A stretch of 64,000 nt of DNA from Prostheceraeus crozeri (Eukaryota > Platyhelminthes > Polycladida > Euryleptidae): assembly GCA_907163375.1 (NCBI GenBank), contig CAJQUW010011498.1:124001-188000 (forward strand). The letters are read 5' to 3'. A model generated the notes under the pieces. It saw nothing but the letters and a program-made list of their open reading frames with translations, was not told where the DNA came from and searched no databases. The position numbers and the translations under genes were made by a program. Each line of letters starts with the position of its first letter. The first letter of the stretch is position 1. Shown in pieces: positions 23,101 to 35,800 of this stretch.

Positions 23101-26100
23101 TTCTTCTAGCACGGCCCTCTTCCAGCTGATCTTCTAGCACGGCCCTCTTCCAGCTGATCTTCTAGCCCGGCCCTCTTCCAGCTGTTCTTCTAGCACGGCC
23201 CTCTTCCAGCTGATCTTCTAGCACGGCCCTCTTCCAGCTGTTTTTCTAGCACGGCCCTCTTCCAGCTGTTCTTCTAGCACGGCCCTCTTCCAGCTGATCT
23301 TCTAGCACGGCCCTCTTCCAGCTGTTCTTCTAGCACGGCCCTCTTCCAGCTGATCTTCTAGCACGGCCCTCTTCAAGCTGTTCTTCTAGCACGGCCCTCT
23401 TCCAGCTGTTTTTCTAGCCCGACCCTCTTCCAGCTGATCTTCTAGCACGGCCCTCTTCCAGCTGTTCTTCTAGCACGGCCCTCTTCCAGCTGTTCTTCTA
23501 GCGCGGCCCTCTTCCAGCTGATCTTCTAGCACGGCCCTCTTCCAGCTGATCTTCTAGCACGGCCCTCTTCCAGCTGATCTTCTAGCACGGCCCTCTTCCA
23601 GCTGTTTTTTCTAGCACGGCCCTCTTCCAGCTGTTCTTCTAGCACGGCCCTCTTCCAGCTGATCTTCTAGCACGGCCCTCTTCCAGCTGTTCTTCTAGCA
23701 CGGCCCTCTTCCAGCTGTTTTTTCTAGCACGGCCCTCTTCCTGCTGTTCTTCTAGCACGGCCCTCTTCCAGCTGTTCTTCTAGCACGGCCCTCTTCCAGC
23801 TGTTCTTCTAGCACGACCCTCTTCCAGCTGATCTTCTAGCACGGCCCTCTTCCAGCTGATCTTCTAGCACGGCCCTCTTCCAGCTGATCTTCTAGCACGG
23901 CCCTCTTCAAGCTGATCTTCTAGCACGGCCCTCTTCCAGCTGTTTTTCTAGCCCGACCCTCTTCCATCTGTTTTTCTAGACCGGCCCCCTTCCAGCTGTT
24001 TTTTCTAGCACGGCCCTCTTCCTGCTGTTCTTCTAGCACGGCCCTCTTCCTGCTGTTCTTCTAGCACGGCCCTCTTCCAGCTGTTCTTCTAGCCCGGCTC
24101 TCTTCCAGCTGTTCTTCTAGCACGGCCCTCTTCCAGCTGTTTTTCTAGCACGGCCCTCTTCCAGCTGTTCTTCTAGCACGGCCCTCTTCCAGCTGTTCTT
24201 CTAGCACGGCCCTCTTCCAGCTGATCTTCTAGCACGGCCCTCTTCCAGCTGATCTTCTAGCCCGACCCTCTTCCAGCTGTTCTTCTAGCACGGCCCTCTT
24301 CCAGCTGATCTTCTAGCACGGCCCTCTTCCAGCTGTTCTTCTAGCACGGCCCTCTTCCAGCTGATCTTCTAGCACGACCTTCTTCCAGCTGATCTTCTAG
24401 CCCGACCCTCTTCCAGCTGTTCTTCTAGCACGGCCCTCTTCCAGCTGATCTTCTAGCCCGACCCTCTTCCTGCTGTTTTTCTAGCACGGCCCTCTTCCAG
24501 CTGTTCTTCTAGCACGACCCTCTTCCAGCTGTTTTTCTAGCACGGCCCTCTTCCAGCTGATCTTCTAGCACGGCCCTCTTCCAGCTGTTCTTCTAGCACG
24601 GCCCTCTTCCAGCTGTTTTTCTAGCACGACCCTCTTCCAGCTGTTCTTCTAGCGCGGCCCTCTTCCAGCTGTTTTTCTAGCACGGCCCTCTTCAAGCTGT
24701 TTTTCTAGCACGGCCCTCTTCCAGCTGATCTTCTAGCACGGCCCTCTTCCAGCTGTTCTTCTAGCACGGCCCTCTTCCAGCTGTTCTTCTAGCACGGCCC
24801 TCTTCCAGCTGATCTTCTAGCACGGCCCTCTTCCAGCTGTTTTTCTAGCACGGCCCTCTTCAAGCTGTTTTTCTAGCACGGCCCTCTTCCAGCTGATCTT
24901 CTAGCACGGCCCTCTTCCAGCTGTTCTTCTAGCACGGCCCTCTTCCAGCTGTTCTTCTAGCACGGCCCTCTTCCAGCTGATCTTCTAGCACGGCCCTCTT
25001 CCTGCTGTTCTTCTAGCACGGCCCTCTTCCAGCTGTTTTTCTAGCACGGCCCTCTTCCAGCTGATCTTCTAGCACGGCCCTCTTCCAGCTGTTTTTCTAG
25101 CACGGCCTTCTTCCAGCTGTTTTTCTAGACCGACCCTCTTCCAGCTGTTCTTCTAGCACGGCCCTCTTCAAGCTGTTTTTCTAGCACGGCCCTCTTCAAG
25201 CTGTTTTTCTAGCACGGCCCTCTTCCAGCTGATCTTCTAGCACGGCCCTCTTCCAGCTGTTCTTCTAGCACGGCCCTCTTCCAGCTGTTGTTCTAGCACG
25301 GCCCTCTTCCAGCTGTTCTTCTAGCCCGACCCTCTTCCAGCTGTTCTTCTAGCACGGCCCTCTTCCAGCTGTTTTTCTAGCCCGACCCTCTTCCAGCTGT
25401 TCTTCTAGCACGGCCCTCTTCCAGCTGTTTTTCTAGCACGGCCCTCTTCCAGCTGTTCTTCTAGCACGGCCCTCTTCCAGCTGTTTTTCTAGCACGGCCC
25501 TCTTCCAGCTGTTCTTCTAGCACGGCCCTCTTCCAGCTGTTCTTCTAGCACGGCCCTCTTCCAGCTGTTTTTCTAGCACGGCCCTCTTCAAGCTGTTTTT
25601 CTAGCACGGCCCTCTTCCAGCTGATCTTCTAGCACGGCCCTCTTCCAGCTGTTCTTCTAGCACGGCCCTCTTCCAGCTGTTTTTCTAGCACGGCCCTCTT
25701 CCAGCTGTTTTTCTAGCACGGCCCTCTTCCAGCTGTTCTTCTAGCACGGCCCTCTTCCAGCTGATCTTCTAGCCCGACCCTCTTCCAGCTGTTTTTCTAG
25801 CCCGACCCTCTTCCATCTGTTTTTCTAGCCCGACCCTCTTCCAGCTGTTCTTCTAGCACGGCCCTCTTCCAGCTGTTTTTCTAGCCCGACCATCTTCCAG
25901 CTGTTCTTCTAGCACGGCCCTCTTCCAGCTGTTTTTCTAGCACGGCCCTCTTCCAGCTGTTTTTCTAGCCCGGCCCTCTTCCAGCTGTTTTTCTAGCCCG
26001 ACCCTCTTCCAGCTGTTTTTCTAGCCCGACCCTCTTCCAGCTGTTCTTCTAGCACGGCCCTCTTCCAGCTGTTTTTCTAGCCCGACCATCTTCCAGCTGT

Positions 26101-29100
26101 TCTTCTAGCACGGCCCTCTTCCAGCTGTTTTTCTAGCACGGCCCTCTTCCAGCTGTTCTTCTAGCACGGCCCTCTTCCAGCTGTTTTTCTAGCACGGCCC
26201 TCTTCCAGCTGATCTTCTAGCACGGCCCTCTTCCAGCTGTTCTTCTAGCACGGCCCTCTTCCAGCTGTTTTTCTAGCACGGCCCTCTTCCAGCTGTTTTT
26301 CTAGCACGGCCCTCTTCCAGCTGTTCTTCTAGCACGGCCCTCTTCCAGCTGTTCTTCTAGCACGGCCCTCTTCCAGCTGTTTTTCTAGCACGGCCCTCTT
26401 CCAGCTGTTTTTCTAGCACGGCCCTCTTCCAGCTGTTCTTCTAGCACGGCCCTCTTCCAGCTGTTCTTCTAGCACGGCCCTCTTCCAGCTGTTTTTCTAG
26501 CACGGCCCTCTTCCAGCTGTTTTTCTAGCACGGCCCTCTTCCAGCTGTTCTCCTAGCCCGACCCTCTTCCAGCTGATCTTCTAGCCCGACCCTCTTCCTG
26601 CTGTTTTTCTAGCACGGCCCTCTTCCAGCTGTTCTTCTAGCACGACCCTCTTCCAGCTGTTTTTCTAGCACGGCCCTCTTCCAGCTGTTCTTCTAGCACG
26701 GCCCTCTTCCAGCTGTTCTTCTAGCACGGCCCTCTTCCAGCTGATCTTCTAGCACGGCCCTCTTCCAGCTGTTCTTCTAGCACGGCCCTCTTCCAGCTGT
26801 TCTTCTAGCACGGCCCTCTTCCAGCTGTTCTTCTAGCACGGCCCTCTTCCAGCTGTTCTTCTAGCACGACCCTCTTCCAGCTGTTTTTCTAGCACGGCCC
26901 TCTTCCAGCTGTTTTTCTAGCACGGCCCTCTTCCAGCTGTTCTTCTAGCCCGACCCTCTTCCAGCTGTTATTCTAGCCCGGCCCTCTTCCAGCTGTTATT
27001 CTAGCCCGGCCCTCTTCCAGCTGTTTTTCTAGCACGGCCTCTTCCAGCTGTTTTTCTAGCACGGCCCTCTTCCAGCTGTTTTCTAGCACGGCCTCTTCCA
27101 GCTGTTTTCTCGCACGGCCCTCTTCCAGCTGATCTTCTAGCACGGCCCTCTTCCAGCTGTTTTTCTAGCACGGCCCTCTTCCAGCTGATCTTCTAGCACG
27201 GCCCTCTTCCAGCTGATCTTCTAGCACGGCCCTCTTCCAGCTGTTCTTCTAGCACGGCCCTCTTCCAGCTGATCTTCTAGCACGGCCCTCTTCCAGCTGT
27301 TCTTCTAGCACGGCCCTCTTCCAGCTGTTCTTCTAGCACGGCCCTCTTCCAGCTGTTCTTCTAGCACGGCCCTCTTCCAGCTGTTCTTCTAGCACGGCCC
27401 TCTTCCAGCTGTTCTTCTAGCACGGCCCTCTTCCAGCTGATCTTCTAGCCCGACCCTCTTCCAGCTGTTTTTCTAGCACGGCCCTCTTCAAGCTGTTCTT
27501 CTAGCCCGACCCTCTTCCATCCGTTCTTCTAGCACGGCCCTCTTCCAGCTGATCTTCTAGCCCGACCCTCTTCCTGCTGTTTTTCTAGCACGGCCCTCTT
27601 CCAGCTGTTCTTCTAGACCGACCCTCTTCCAGCTGATCTTCTAGCACGGCCCTCTTCCAGCTGTTCTTCTAGCACGGCCCTCTTCCAGCTGATCTTCTAG
27701 CACGGCCCTCTTCCAGCTGTTTTTCTAGCACGGCCCTCTTCCAGCTGATCTTCTAGCCCGACCCTCTTCCAGCTGTTTTTCTAGCACGGCCCTCTTCCAG
27801 CTGTTCTTCTAGCACGGCCCTCTTCCAGCTGTTTTTCTAGCACGGCCCTCTTCCAGCTGTTCTTCTAGCACGGCCCTCTTCCAGCTGTTCTTCTAGCACG
27901 GCCCTCTTCCAGCTGTTCTTCTAGCACGGCCCTCTTCCAGCTGTTCTTCTAGCCCGACCCTCTTCCAGCTGATCTTCTAGCACGGCCCTCTTCCAGCTGT
28001 TTTTCTAGCACGGCCCTCTTCCAGCTGTTTTTCTAGCACGGCCCTCTTCCAGCTGATCTTCTAGCACGGCCCTCTTCCAGCTGTTTTTCTAGCCCGGCCC
28101 TCTTCCAGCTGTTTTTCTAGCACGGCCCTCTTCCAGCTGTTCTTCTAGCACGGCCCTCTTCCAGCTGTTCTTCTAGCACGGCCCTCTTCCAGCTGTTTTT
28201 CTAGCACGGCCCTCTTCCAGCTGTTTTTCTAGCACGGCCCTCTTCCAGCTGTTTTTCTAGCACGGCCCTCTTCCAGCTGTTCTTCTAGCACGGCCCTCTT
28301 CCAGCTGTTCTTCTAGCACGGCCCGCTTCCATCTGTTTTTCTAGCACGGCCCTCTTCCAGCTGTTCTTCTAGCACGGCCCTCTTCCAGCTGTTTTTCTAG
28401 CACGGCCCTCTTCCAGCTGTTTTTCTAGCACGGCCTCTTCCATCTGTTTTTCTAGCACGGCCCTCTTCCAGCTGTTTTTCTAGCACGGCCCTCTTCCAGC
28501 TGTTTTTCTAGCACGGCCCTCTTCCAGCTGTTCTTCTAGCACGGCCCTCTTCCAGCTGTTTTTCTAGCACGGCCCTCTTCCAGCTGTTTTTCTAGCCCGG
28601 CCCTCTTCCAGCTGTTCTTCTAGCACGGCCCTCTTCCAGCTGTTCTTCTAGCACGGCCCTCTTCCAGCTGTTTTTCTAGCACGGCCCTCTTCCAGCTGTT
28701 ATTCTAGCACGGCCCTCTTCCAGCTGTTTTTCTAGCACGGCCCTCTTCCAGCTGTTTTTCTAGCACGGCCCTCTTCCAGCTGATCTTCTAGCACGGCCCT
28801 CTTCCAGCTGTTGTTCTAGCCCGGCCCTCTTCCAGCTGTTTTTCTAGCACGACCCTCTTCGAGCTGTTTTCTAGCACGGCCCTCTTCCAGCTGTTTTTCT
28901 AGCACGGCCCTCTTCCAGCTGTTTTTCTAGCACGGCCCTCTTCCAGCTGTTCTTCTAGCACGGCCCTCTTCCAGCTGTTTTTCTAGCCCGGCCCTCTTCC
29001 AGCTGTTCTTCTAGCACGGCCCTCTTCCAGCTGATGTTCTAGCACGGCCCTCTTCCAGCTGTTCTTCTAGCACGGCCCTCTTCCAGCTGTTTTTCTAGCA

Positions 29101-29880
29101 CGGCCCTCTTCCAGCTGTTTTTCTAGCCCGGCCCTCTTCCAGCTGTTCTTCTAGCACGGCCCTCTTCCAGCTGTTCTTCTAGCACGGCCCTCTTCCAGCT
29201 GATCTTCTAGCACGGCCCTCTTCCAGCTGTTTTTCTAGCACGGCCCTCTTCCAGCTGTTTTTCTAGCACGGCCCTCTTCCAGCTGATCTTCTAGCACGGC
29301 CCTCTTCCAGCTGTTCTTCTAGCACGGCCCTCTTCCAGCTGATCTTCTAGCACGGCCCGCTTCCATCTGTTTTTCTAGCACGGCCCTCTTCCAGCTGTTC
29401 TTCTAGCACGGCCCTCTTCCAGCTGTTCTTCTAGCACGGCCCTCTTCCAGCTGATCTTCTAGCACGGCCCTCTTCCAGCTGTTTTTCTAGCGCGGCCCTC
29501 TTCCAGCTGTTCTTCTAGCCCGGCTCTCTTCCAGCTGTTCTTCTAGCACGGCCCTCTTCCAGCTGTTCTTCTAGCACGACCCTCTTCAGCTGTTTTTCTA
29601 GCACGGCCCTCTTCCAGCTGTTCTTCTAGCACGGCCCTCTTCAGCTGTTCGTCTCTCCCGACCCTCTTCCAGCTGTTCTTCTAGCACGGCCCTCTTCCAG
29701 CTGTTTTTCTAGCACGGCCCTCTTCCAGCTGTTTTTCTAGCACGGCCCTCTTCCAGCTGTTTTTCTAGCACGGCCCTCTTCCATCTGTTTTTCTAGCACG
29801 GCCCTCTTCCAGCTGATCTTCTAGCACGGCCCTCTTCCAGCTGTTTTTCTAGCACGGCCCTCTTCCAGCTGTTTTTCTAG
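14130..29880 (+). repeat. Left domain of the 28-bp array (GCACGGCCC / GTTCTT type)
   Basis: Units here are mostly of the GCACGGCCC type with three mixed forms of the T tract (GTTCTT, GATCTT, GTTTTT). The GATCTT form is common here and practically absent from the right half. The domain grades into the right domain between about 29.6 and 30.2 kb. Both boundaries are approximate and were read by eye. Confidence 0.75.
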
Positions 29881-32800
29881 CCCGACCCTCTTCCAGCTGT
29901 TTTTCTAGCACGGCCCTCTTCCAGCTGTTTTTCTAGACCGACCCTCTTCCAGCTGTTTTTCTAGCCCGACCCTCTTCCAGCTGTTTTTCTAGCCCGACCC
30001 TCTTCCAGCTGTTTTTCTAGCCCGGTCCTCTTCCAGCTGTTCTTCTAGCCCGACCCTCTTCCAGCTGTTCTTCTAGCACGGCCCTCTTCCAGCTGTTTTT
30101 CTAGCCCGACCCTCTTCCAGCTGTTTTTTCTAGCACGGCCCTCTTCCAGCTGTTCTTCTAGCACGGCCCTCTTCCAGCTGTTTTTCTAGCACGGCCCTCT
30201 TCCAGCTGTTTTTCTAGCCCGACCCTCTTCCAGCTGTTTTTCTAGCCCGACCCTCTTCCAGCTGTTTTTCTAGCCCGACCCTCTTCCAGCTGTTTTTCTA
30301 GCACGGCCCTCTTCCAGCTGTTTTTCTAGCCCGACCCTCTTCCAGCTGTTTTCCTAGCACGGCCCTCTTCCAGCTGTTTTTCTAGCACGGCCCTCTTCTA
30401 TCTGTTTTTCTAGCCCGACCCTCTTCCAGCTGTTTTTCTAGCACGGCCCTCTTCCAGCTGTTTTTCTAGCACGGCCCTCTTCCAGCTGTTGTTCTTGCAC
30501 GGCACTCTTCCAGCTGTTTTCCTAGCACGGCCCTCTTCCAGCTGTTTTTCTAGCACGGCCCTCTTCCAGCTGTTTTCCTAGCACGGCCCTCTTCCAGCTG
30601 TTTTTCTAGCACGGCCCTCTTCTATCTGTTTTTCTAGCCCGACCCTCTTCCAGCTGTTTTTCTAGCCCGACCCTCTTCCTGCTGTTTTTCTAGCACGACC
30701 CTCTTCCAGCTGTTTTTCTAGCCCGACCCTCTTCCATCTGTTTTTCTAGCACGGCCCTCTTCCAGCTGTTTTTCTAGCACGGCCCTCTTCCAGCTGTTTT
30801 TCTAGCACGGCCCTCTTCCAGCTGTTTTTCTAGCCCGACCCTCTTCCAGCTGTTTTTCTAGCCCGACCCTCTTCCAGCTGTTTTTCTAGCCCGACCCTCT
30901 TCCAGCTGTTTTTCTAGCACGGCCCTCTTCCAGCTGTTTTTCTAGCACGGCCCTCTTCTATCTGTTTTTCTAGCCCGACCCTCTTCCAGCTGTTTTTCTA
31001 GCCCGACCCTCTTCCAGCTGTTTTTCTAGCACGGCCCTCTTCCAGCTGTTTTTCTAGCACGGCCCTCTTCCAGCTGTTTTTCTAGCCCGACCCTCTTCCA
31101 CCTGTTTTTCTAGCCCGACCCTCTTCCAGCTGTTTTTCTAGCCCAGCCCTCTTCCAGCTGTTTTTCTAGCCCGACCCTCTTCCACCTGTTTTTCTAGCAC
31201 GGCCCTCTTCCAGCTGTTTTTCTAGCCCGACCCTCTTCCAGCTGTTTTTCTAGCCCGACCCTCTTCCAGCTGTTTTTCTAGCCCGACCCTCTTCCAGCTG
31301 TTTTTCTAGCCCGACCCTCTTCCAGCTGTTTTTCTAGCCCGACCCTCTTCCAGCTGTTTTTCTAGCCCGGCCCTCTTCCAGCTGTTTTTCTAGCACGACC
31401 CTCTTCCAGCTGTTTTTCTAGCACGGCCCTCTTCCATCTGTTTTTCTAGCACGGCCCTCTTCCAGCTGTTTTTCTAGCCCGACCCTCTTCCATCTGTTTT
31501 TCTAGCCCGACCCTCTTCCATCTGTTTTTCTAGCCCGACCCTCTTCCATCTGTTTTTCTAGCCCGACCCTCTTCCATCTGTTTTTCTAGCCCGACCCTCT
31601 TCCATCTGTTTTTCTAGCACGACCCTCTTCCAGCTGTTTTTCTAGCACGTCCCTCTTCCAGCTGTTTTTCTAGCCCGACCCTCTTCCATCTGTTTTTCTA
31701 GCCCGACCTCTTCCATCTGTTTTTCTAGCCCGACCCTCTTCCAGCTGTTTTTCTAGCCCGACCTCTTCCAGCTGTTTTTCTAGCCCGACCTCTTCCAGCT
31801 GTTTTTCTAGCCCGACCCTCTTCAGCTGTTTTTCTAGCCCGACCCTCTTCCAGCTGTTTTTCTAGCCCGACCCTCTTCCAGCTGTTTTTCTAGCCCGACC
31901 CTCTTCCATCTGTTTTTCTAGCCCGACCCTCTTCCAGCTGTTTTTCTAGCCCGACCCTCTTCCATCTGTTTTTCTAGCCCGACCCTCTTCCAGCTGTTTT
32001 TCTAGCCCGGCCCTCTTCCATCTGTTTTTCTAGCCCGACCCTCTTCCAGCTGTTTTTCTAGCCCGACCCTCTTCCATCTGTTTTTCTAGCCCGGCCCTCT
32101 TCCAGCTGTTTTTCTAGCCCGACCCTCTTCCAGCTGTTTTTCTAGCCCGACCCTCTTCCAGCTGTTTTTCTAGCCCGACCCTCTTCCAGCTGTTTTTCTA
32201 GCCCGACCCTCTTCCAGCTGTTTTTCTAGCCCGACCCTCTTCCAGCTGTTTTTCTAGCACGGCCCTCTTCCAGCTGTTTTTCTAGCCCGACCCTCTTCCA
32301 GCTGTTTTCCTAGCACGACCCTCTTCCAGCTGTTTTTCTAGCCCGACCCTCTTCTATCTGTTTTTCTAGCACGGCCCTCTTCCAGCTGTTTTTCTAGCCC
32401 GACCCTCTTCCAGCTGTTTTCCTAGCGCGGCCCTCTTCCAGCTGTTTTTCTAGCACGGCCCTCTTCTATCTGTTTTCCTAGCCCGACCCTCTTCCAGCTG
32501 TTTTCCTAGCACGGCCCTCTTCCAGCTGTTTTTCTAGCCCGACCCTCTTCCATCTGTTTTTCTAGCCCGACCCTCTTCCAGCTGTTTTTCTAGCCCGACC
32601 CTCTTCCAGCTGTTTTTCTAGCCCGACCCTCTTCCATCTGTTTTTCTAGCCCGACCCTCTTCCAGCTGTTTTTCTAGCCCGACCCTCTTCCAGCTGTTTT
32701 TCTAGCCCGACCCTCTTCCATCTGTTTTTCTAGTCCGACCCTCTTCCAGCTGTTTTTCTAGCCCGACCCTCTTCCAGCTGTTTTTCTAGCCCGACCCTCT

Positions 32801-35800
32801 TCCAGCTGTTTTTCTAGCCCGACCCTCTTCCAGCTGTTTTTCTAGCCCGACCCTCTTCCAGCTGTTTTTCTAGCCCGACCCTCTTCCAGCTGTTTTTCTA
32901 GCCCGACCCTCTTCCAGCTGTTTTTCTAGCCCGACCCTCTTCCAGCTGTTTTTCTAGCCCGACCCTCTTCCAGCTGTTTTTCTAGCCCGACCCTCTTCCA
33001 GCTGTTTTTCTAGCACGGCCCTCTTCGATCTGTTTTCCTAGCCCGACCCTCTTCCATCTGTTTTTCTAGCCCGACCCTCTTCCATCTGTTTTTCTAGCCC
33101 GACCCTCTTCCATCTGTTTTTCTAGCCCGACCCTCTTCCATCTGTTTTTCTAGCCCGACCCTCTTCCATCTGTTTTTCTAGCCCGACCCTCTTCCATCTG
33201 TTTTTCTAGCCCGACCCTCTTCCATCTGTTTTTCTAGCCCGACCCTCTTCCACCTGTTTTTCTAGCCCGACCCTCTTCCAGCTGTTTTTCTAGCCCGACC
33301 CTCTTCCAGCTGTTTTTCTAGCCCGACCCTCTTCCAGCTGTTTTTCTAGCCCGACCCTCTTCCAGCTGTTTTTCTAGCCCGACCCTCTTCCAGCTGTTTT
33401 TCTAGCCCGACCCTCTTCCATCTGTTTTTCTAGCCCGACCCTCTTCCATCTGTTTTTCTAGCCCGACCCTCTTCCATCTGTTTTTCTAGCCCGACCCTCT
33501 TCCATCTGTTTTTCTAGCCCGACCCTCTTCCATCTGTTTTTCTAGCCCGACCCTCTTCCATCTGTTTTTCTAGCCCGACCCTCTTCCATCTGTTTTTCTA
33601 GCCCGACCCTCTTCCAGCTGTTTTTCTAGCCCGACCCTCTTCCAGCTGTTTTTCTAGCCCGACCCTCTTCCATCTGTTTTTCTATCCCGACCCTCTTCCA
33701 GCTGTTTTTCTAGCACGGCCCTCTTCCAGCTGTTTTTCTAGCCCGGCCCTCTTCCAGCTGATTTTCTAGCCCGGCCCTCTTCCAGCTGTTTTTCTAGCCC
33801 GACCCTCTTCCGTCTGTTTTTCTAGTCCGACCCTCTTCCAGCTGTTTTTCTAGCACGGCCCTCTTCCAGCTGTTTTTCTAGCCCGGCCCTCTTCCAGCTG
33901 TTTTTCTAGCCCGACCCTCTTCCAGCTGTTTTTCTATCCCGGCCCTCTTCCATCTGTTTTTCTAGCCCGACCCTCTTCCATCTGTTTTTCTAGCCCGACC
34001 CTCTTCCATCTGTTTTTCTAGCCCGACCCTCTTCCAGCTGTTTTTCCAGCCCGTCCCTCTTCCAGCTGTTTTTCTAGCCCGACCCTCTTCCACCTGTTTT
34101 TCTAGCCCGACCCTCTTCCACCTGTTTTTCTAGCCCGGCCCTCTTCCAGCTGTTTTTCTAGCCCGACCCTCTTCCAGCTGTTTTTCTAGCCCGACCCTCT
34201 TCCAGCTGTTTTTCTAGCACGGCCCTCTTCCAGCTGTTTTTCTAGACCGACCCTCTTCCAGCTGTTTTTCTAGCACGGCCCTCTTCCAGCTGTTTTTCTA
34301 GACCGACCCTCTTCCAGCTGTTTTTCTAGCACGGCCCTCTTCCAGCTGTTTTTCTAGACCGACCCTCTTCCAGCTGTTTTTCTAGCCCGACCCTCTTCCA
34401 GCTGTTTTTCTAGCCCGGCCCTCTTCCAGCTGTTTTTCTAGCCCGGTCCTCTTCCATCTGTTTTTCTAGCCCGACCCTCTTCCATCTGTTTTTCTAGCCC
34501 GACCCTCTTCCATCTGTTTTTCTAGCCCGACCCTCTTCCAGCTGTTTTTCTAGCCCGGCCCTCTTCCATCTGTTTTTCTAGCCCGACCCTCTTCCAGCTG
34601 TTTTTCTAGCACGGCCCTCTTCCATCTGTTTTTCTAGCCCGACCCTCTTCCATCTGTTTTTCTAGCCCGACCCTCTTCCAGCTGTTTTTCTAGCCCGACC
34701 CTCTTCCATCTGTTTTTCTAGCCCGGCCCTCTTCCAGCTGTTTTTCTAGCCCGACCCTCTTCCAGCTGTTTTTCTAGCCCGACCCTCTTCCAGCTGTTTT
34801 TCTAGCACGACCTCTTCCATCTGTTTTTCTAGCCCGACCCTCTTCCAGCTGTTTTTCTAGCCCAACCCTCTTCCAGCTGTTTTTCTAGCCCGGCCCTCTT
34901 CCAGCTGTTTTTCTAGCCCGACCCTCTTCCAGCTGTTTTTCTAGCCCGACCCTCTTCCAGCTGTTTTTCTAGCCCGACCCTCTTCCATCTGTTTTTCTAG
35001 CCCCGTCCTCTTCCATCTGTTTTTCTAGCCCGACCCTCTTCCAGCTGTTTTTCTAGCCCGACCCTCTTCCAGCTGTTTTTCTAGCCCGACCCTCTTCCAG
35101 CTGTTTTTCTAGCCCGACCCTCTTCCAGCTGTTTTTCTAGCCCGACCCTCTTCCAGCTGTTTTTCTAGCCCGACCCTCTTCCATCTGTTTTTCTAGCCCG
35201 ACCCTCTTCCATCTGTTTTTCTAGCCCGACCCTCTTCCAGCTGTTTTTCTAGCACGGCCCTCTTCCAGCTGTTTTTCTAGCACGGCCCTCTTCCATCTGT
35301 TTTTCTAGCACGGCCTTCTTCCAGCTGTTTTTCTAGCCCGACCCTCTTCCACCTGTTTTTCTAGCCCGACCCTCTTCCAGCTGTTTTTCTAGCCCGGCCC
35401 TCTTCCAGCTGTTTTTCTAGCCCGACCCTCTTCCATCTGTTTTTCTAGCCCGACCCTCTTCCAGCTGTTTTCCTAGTCCGACCCTCTTCCAGCTGTTTTT
35501 CTAGCCCGACCCTCTTCCAGCTGTTTTTCTAGCCCGACCCTCTTCCAGCTGTTTTTCCAGCCCGTCCCTCTTCCATCTGTTTTTCTAGCACGGCCCTCTT
35601 CCATCTGTTTTTCTAGCCCGACCCTCTTCCATCTGTTTTTCTAGCCCGCCCCTCTTCCAGCTGTTTTTCTAGCCCGACCCTCTTCCATCTGTTTTCCTAG
35701 CCCGACCCTCTTCCATCTGTTTTTCCAGCCCGGTCCTCTTCCAGCTGTTTTTCTAGCCCGACCCTCTTCCAGCTGTTTTTCTAGCACGGCCCTCTTCCAG

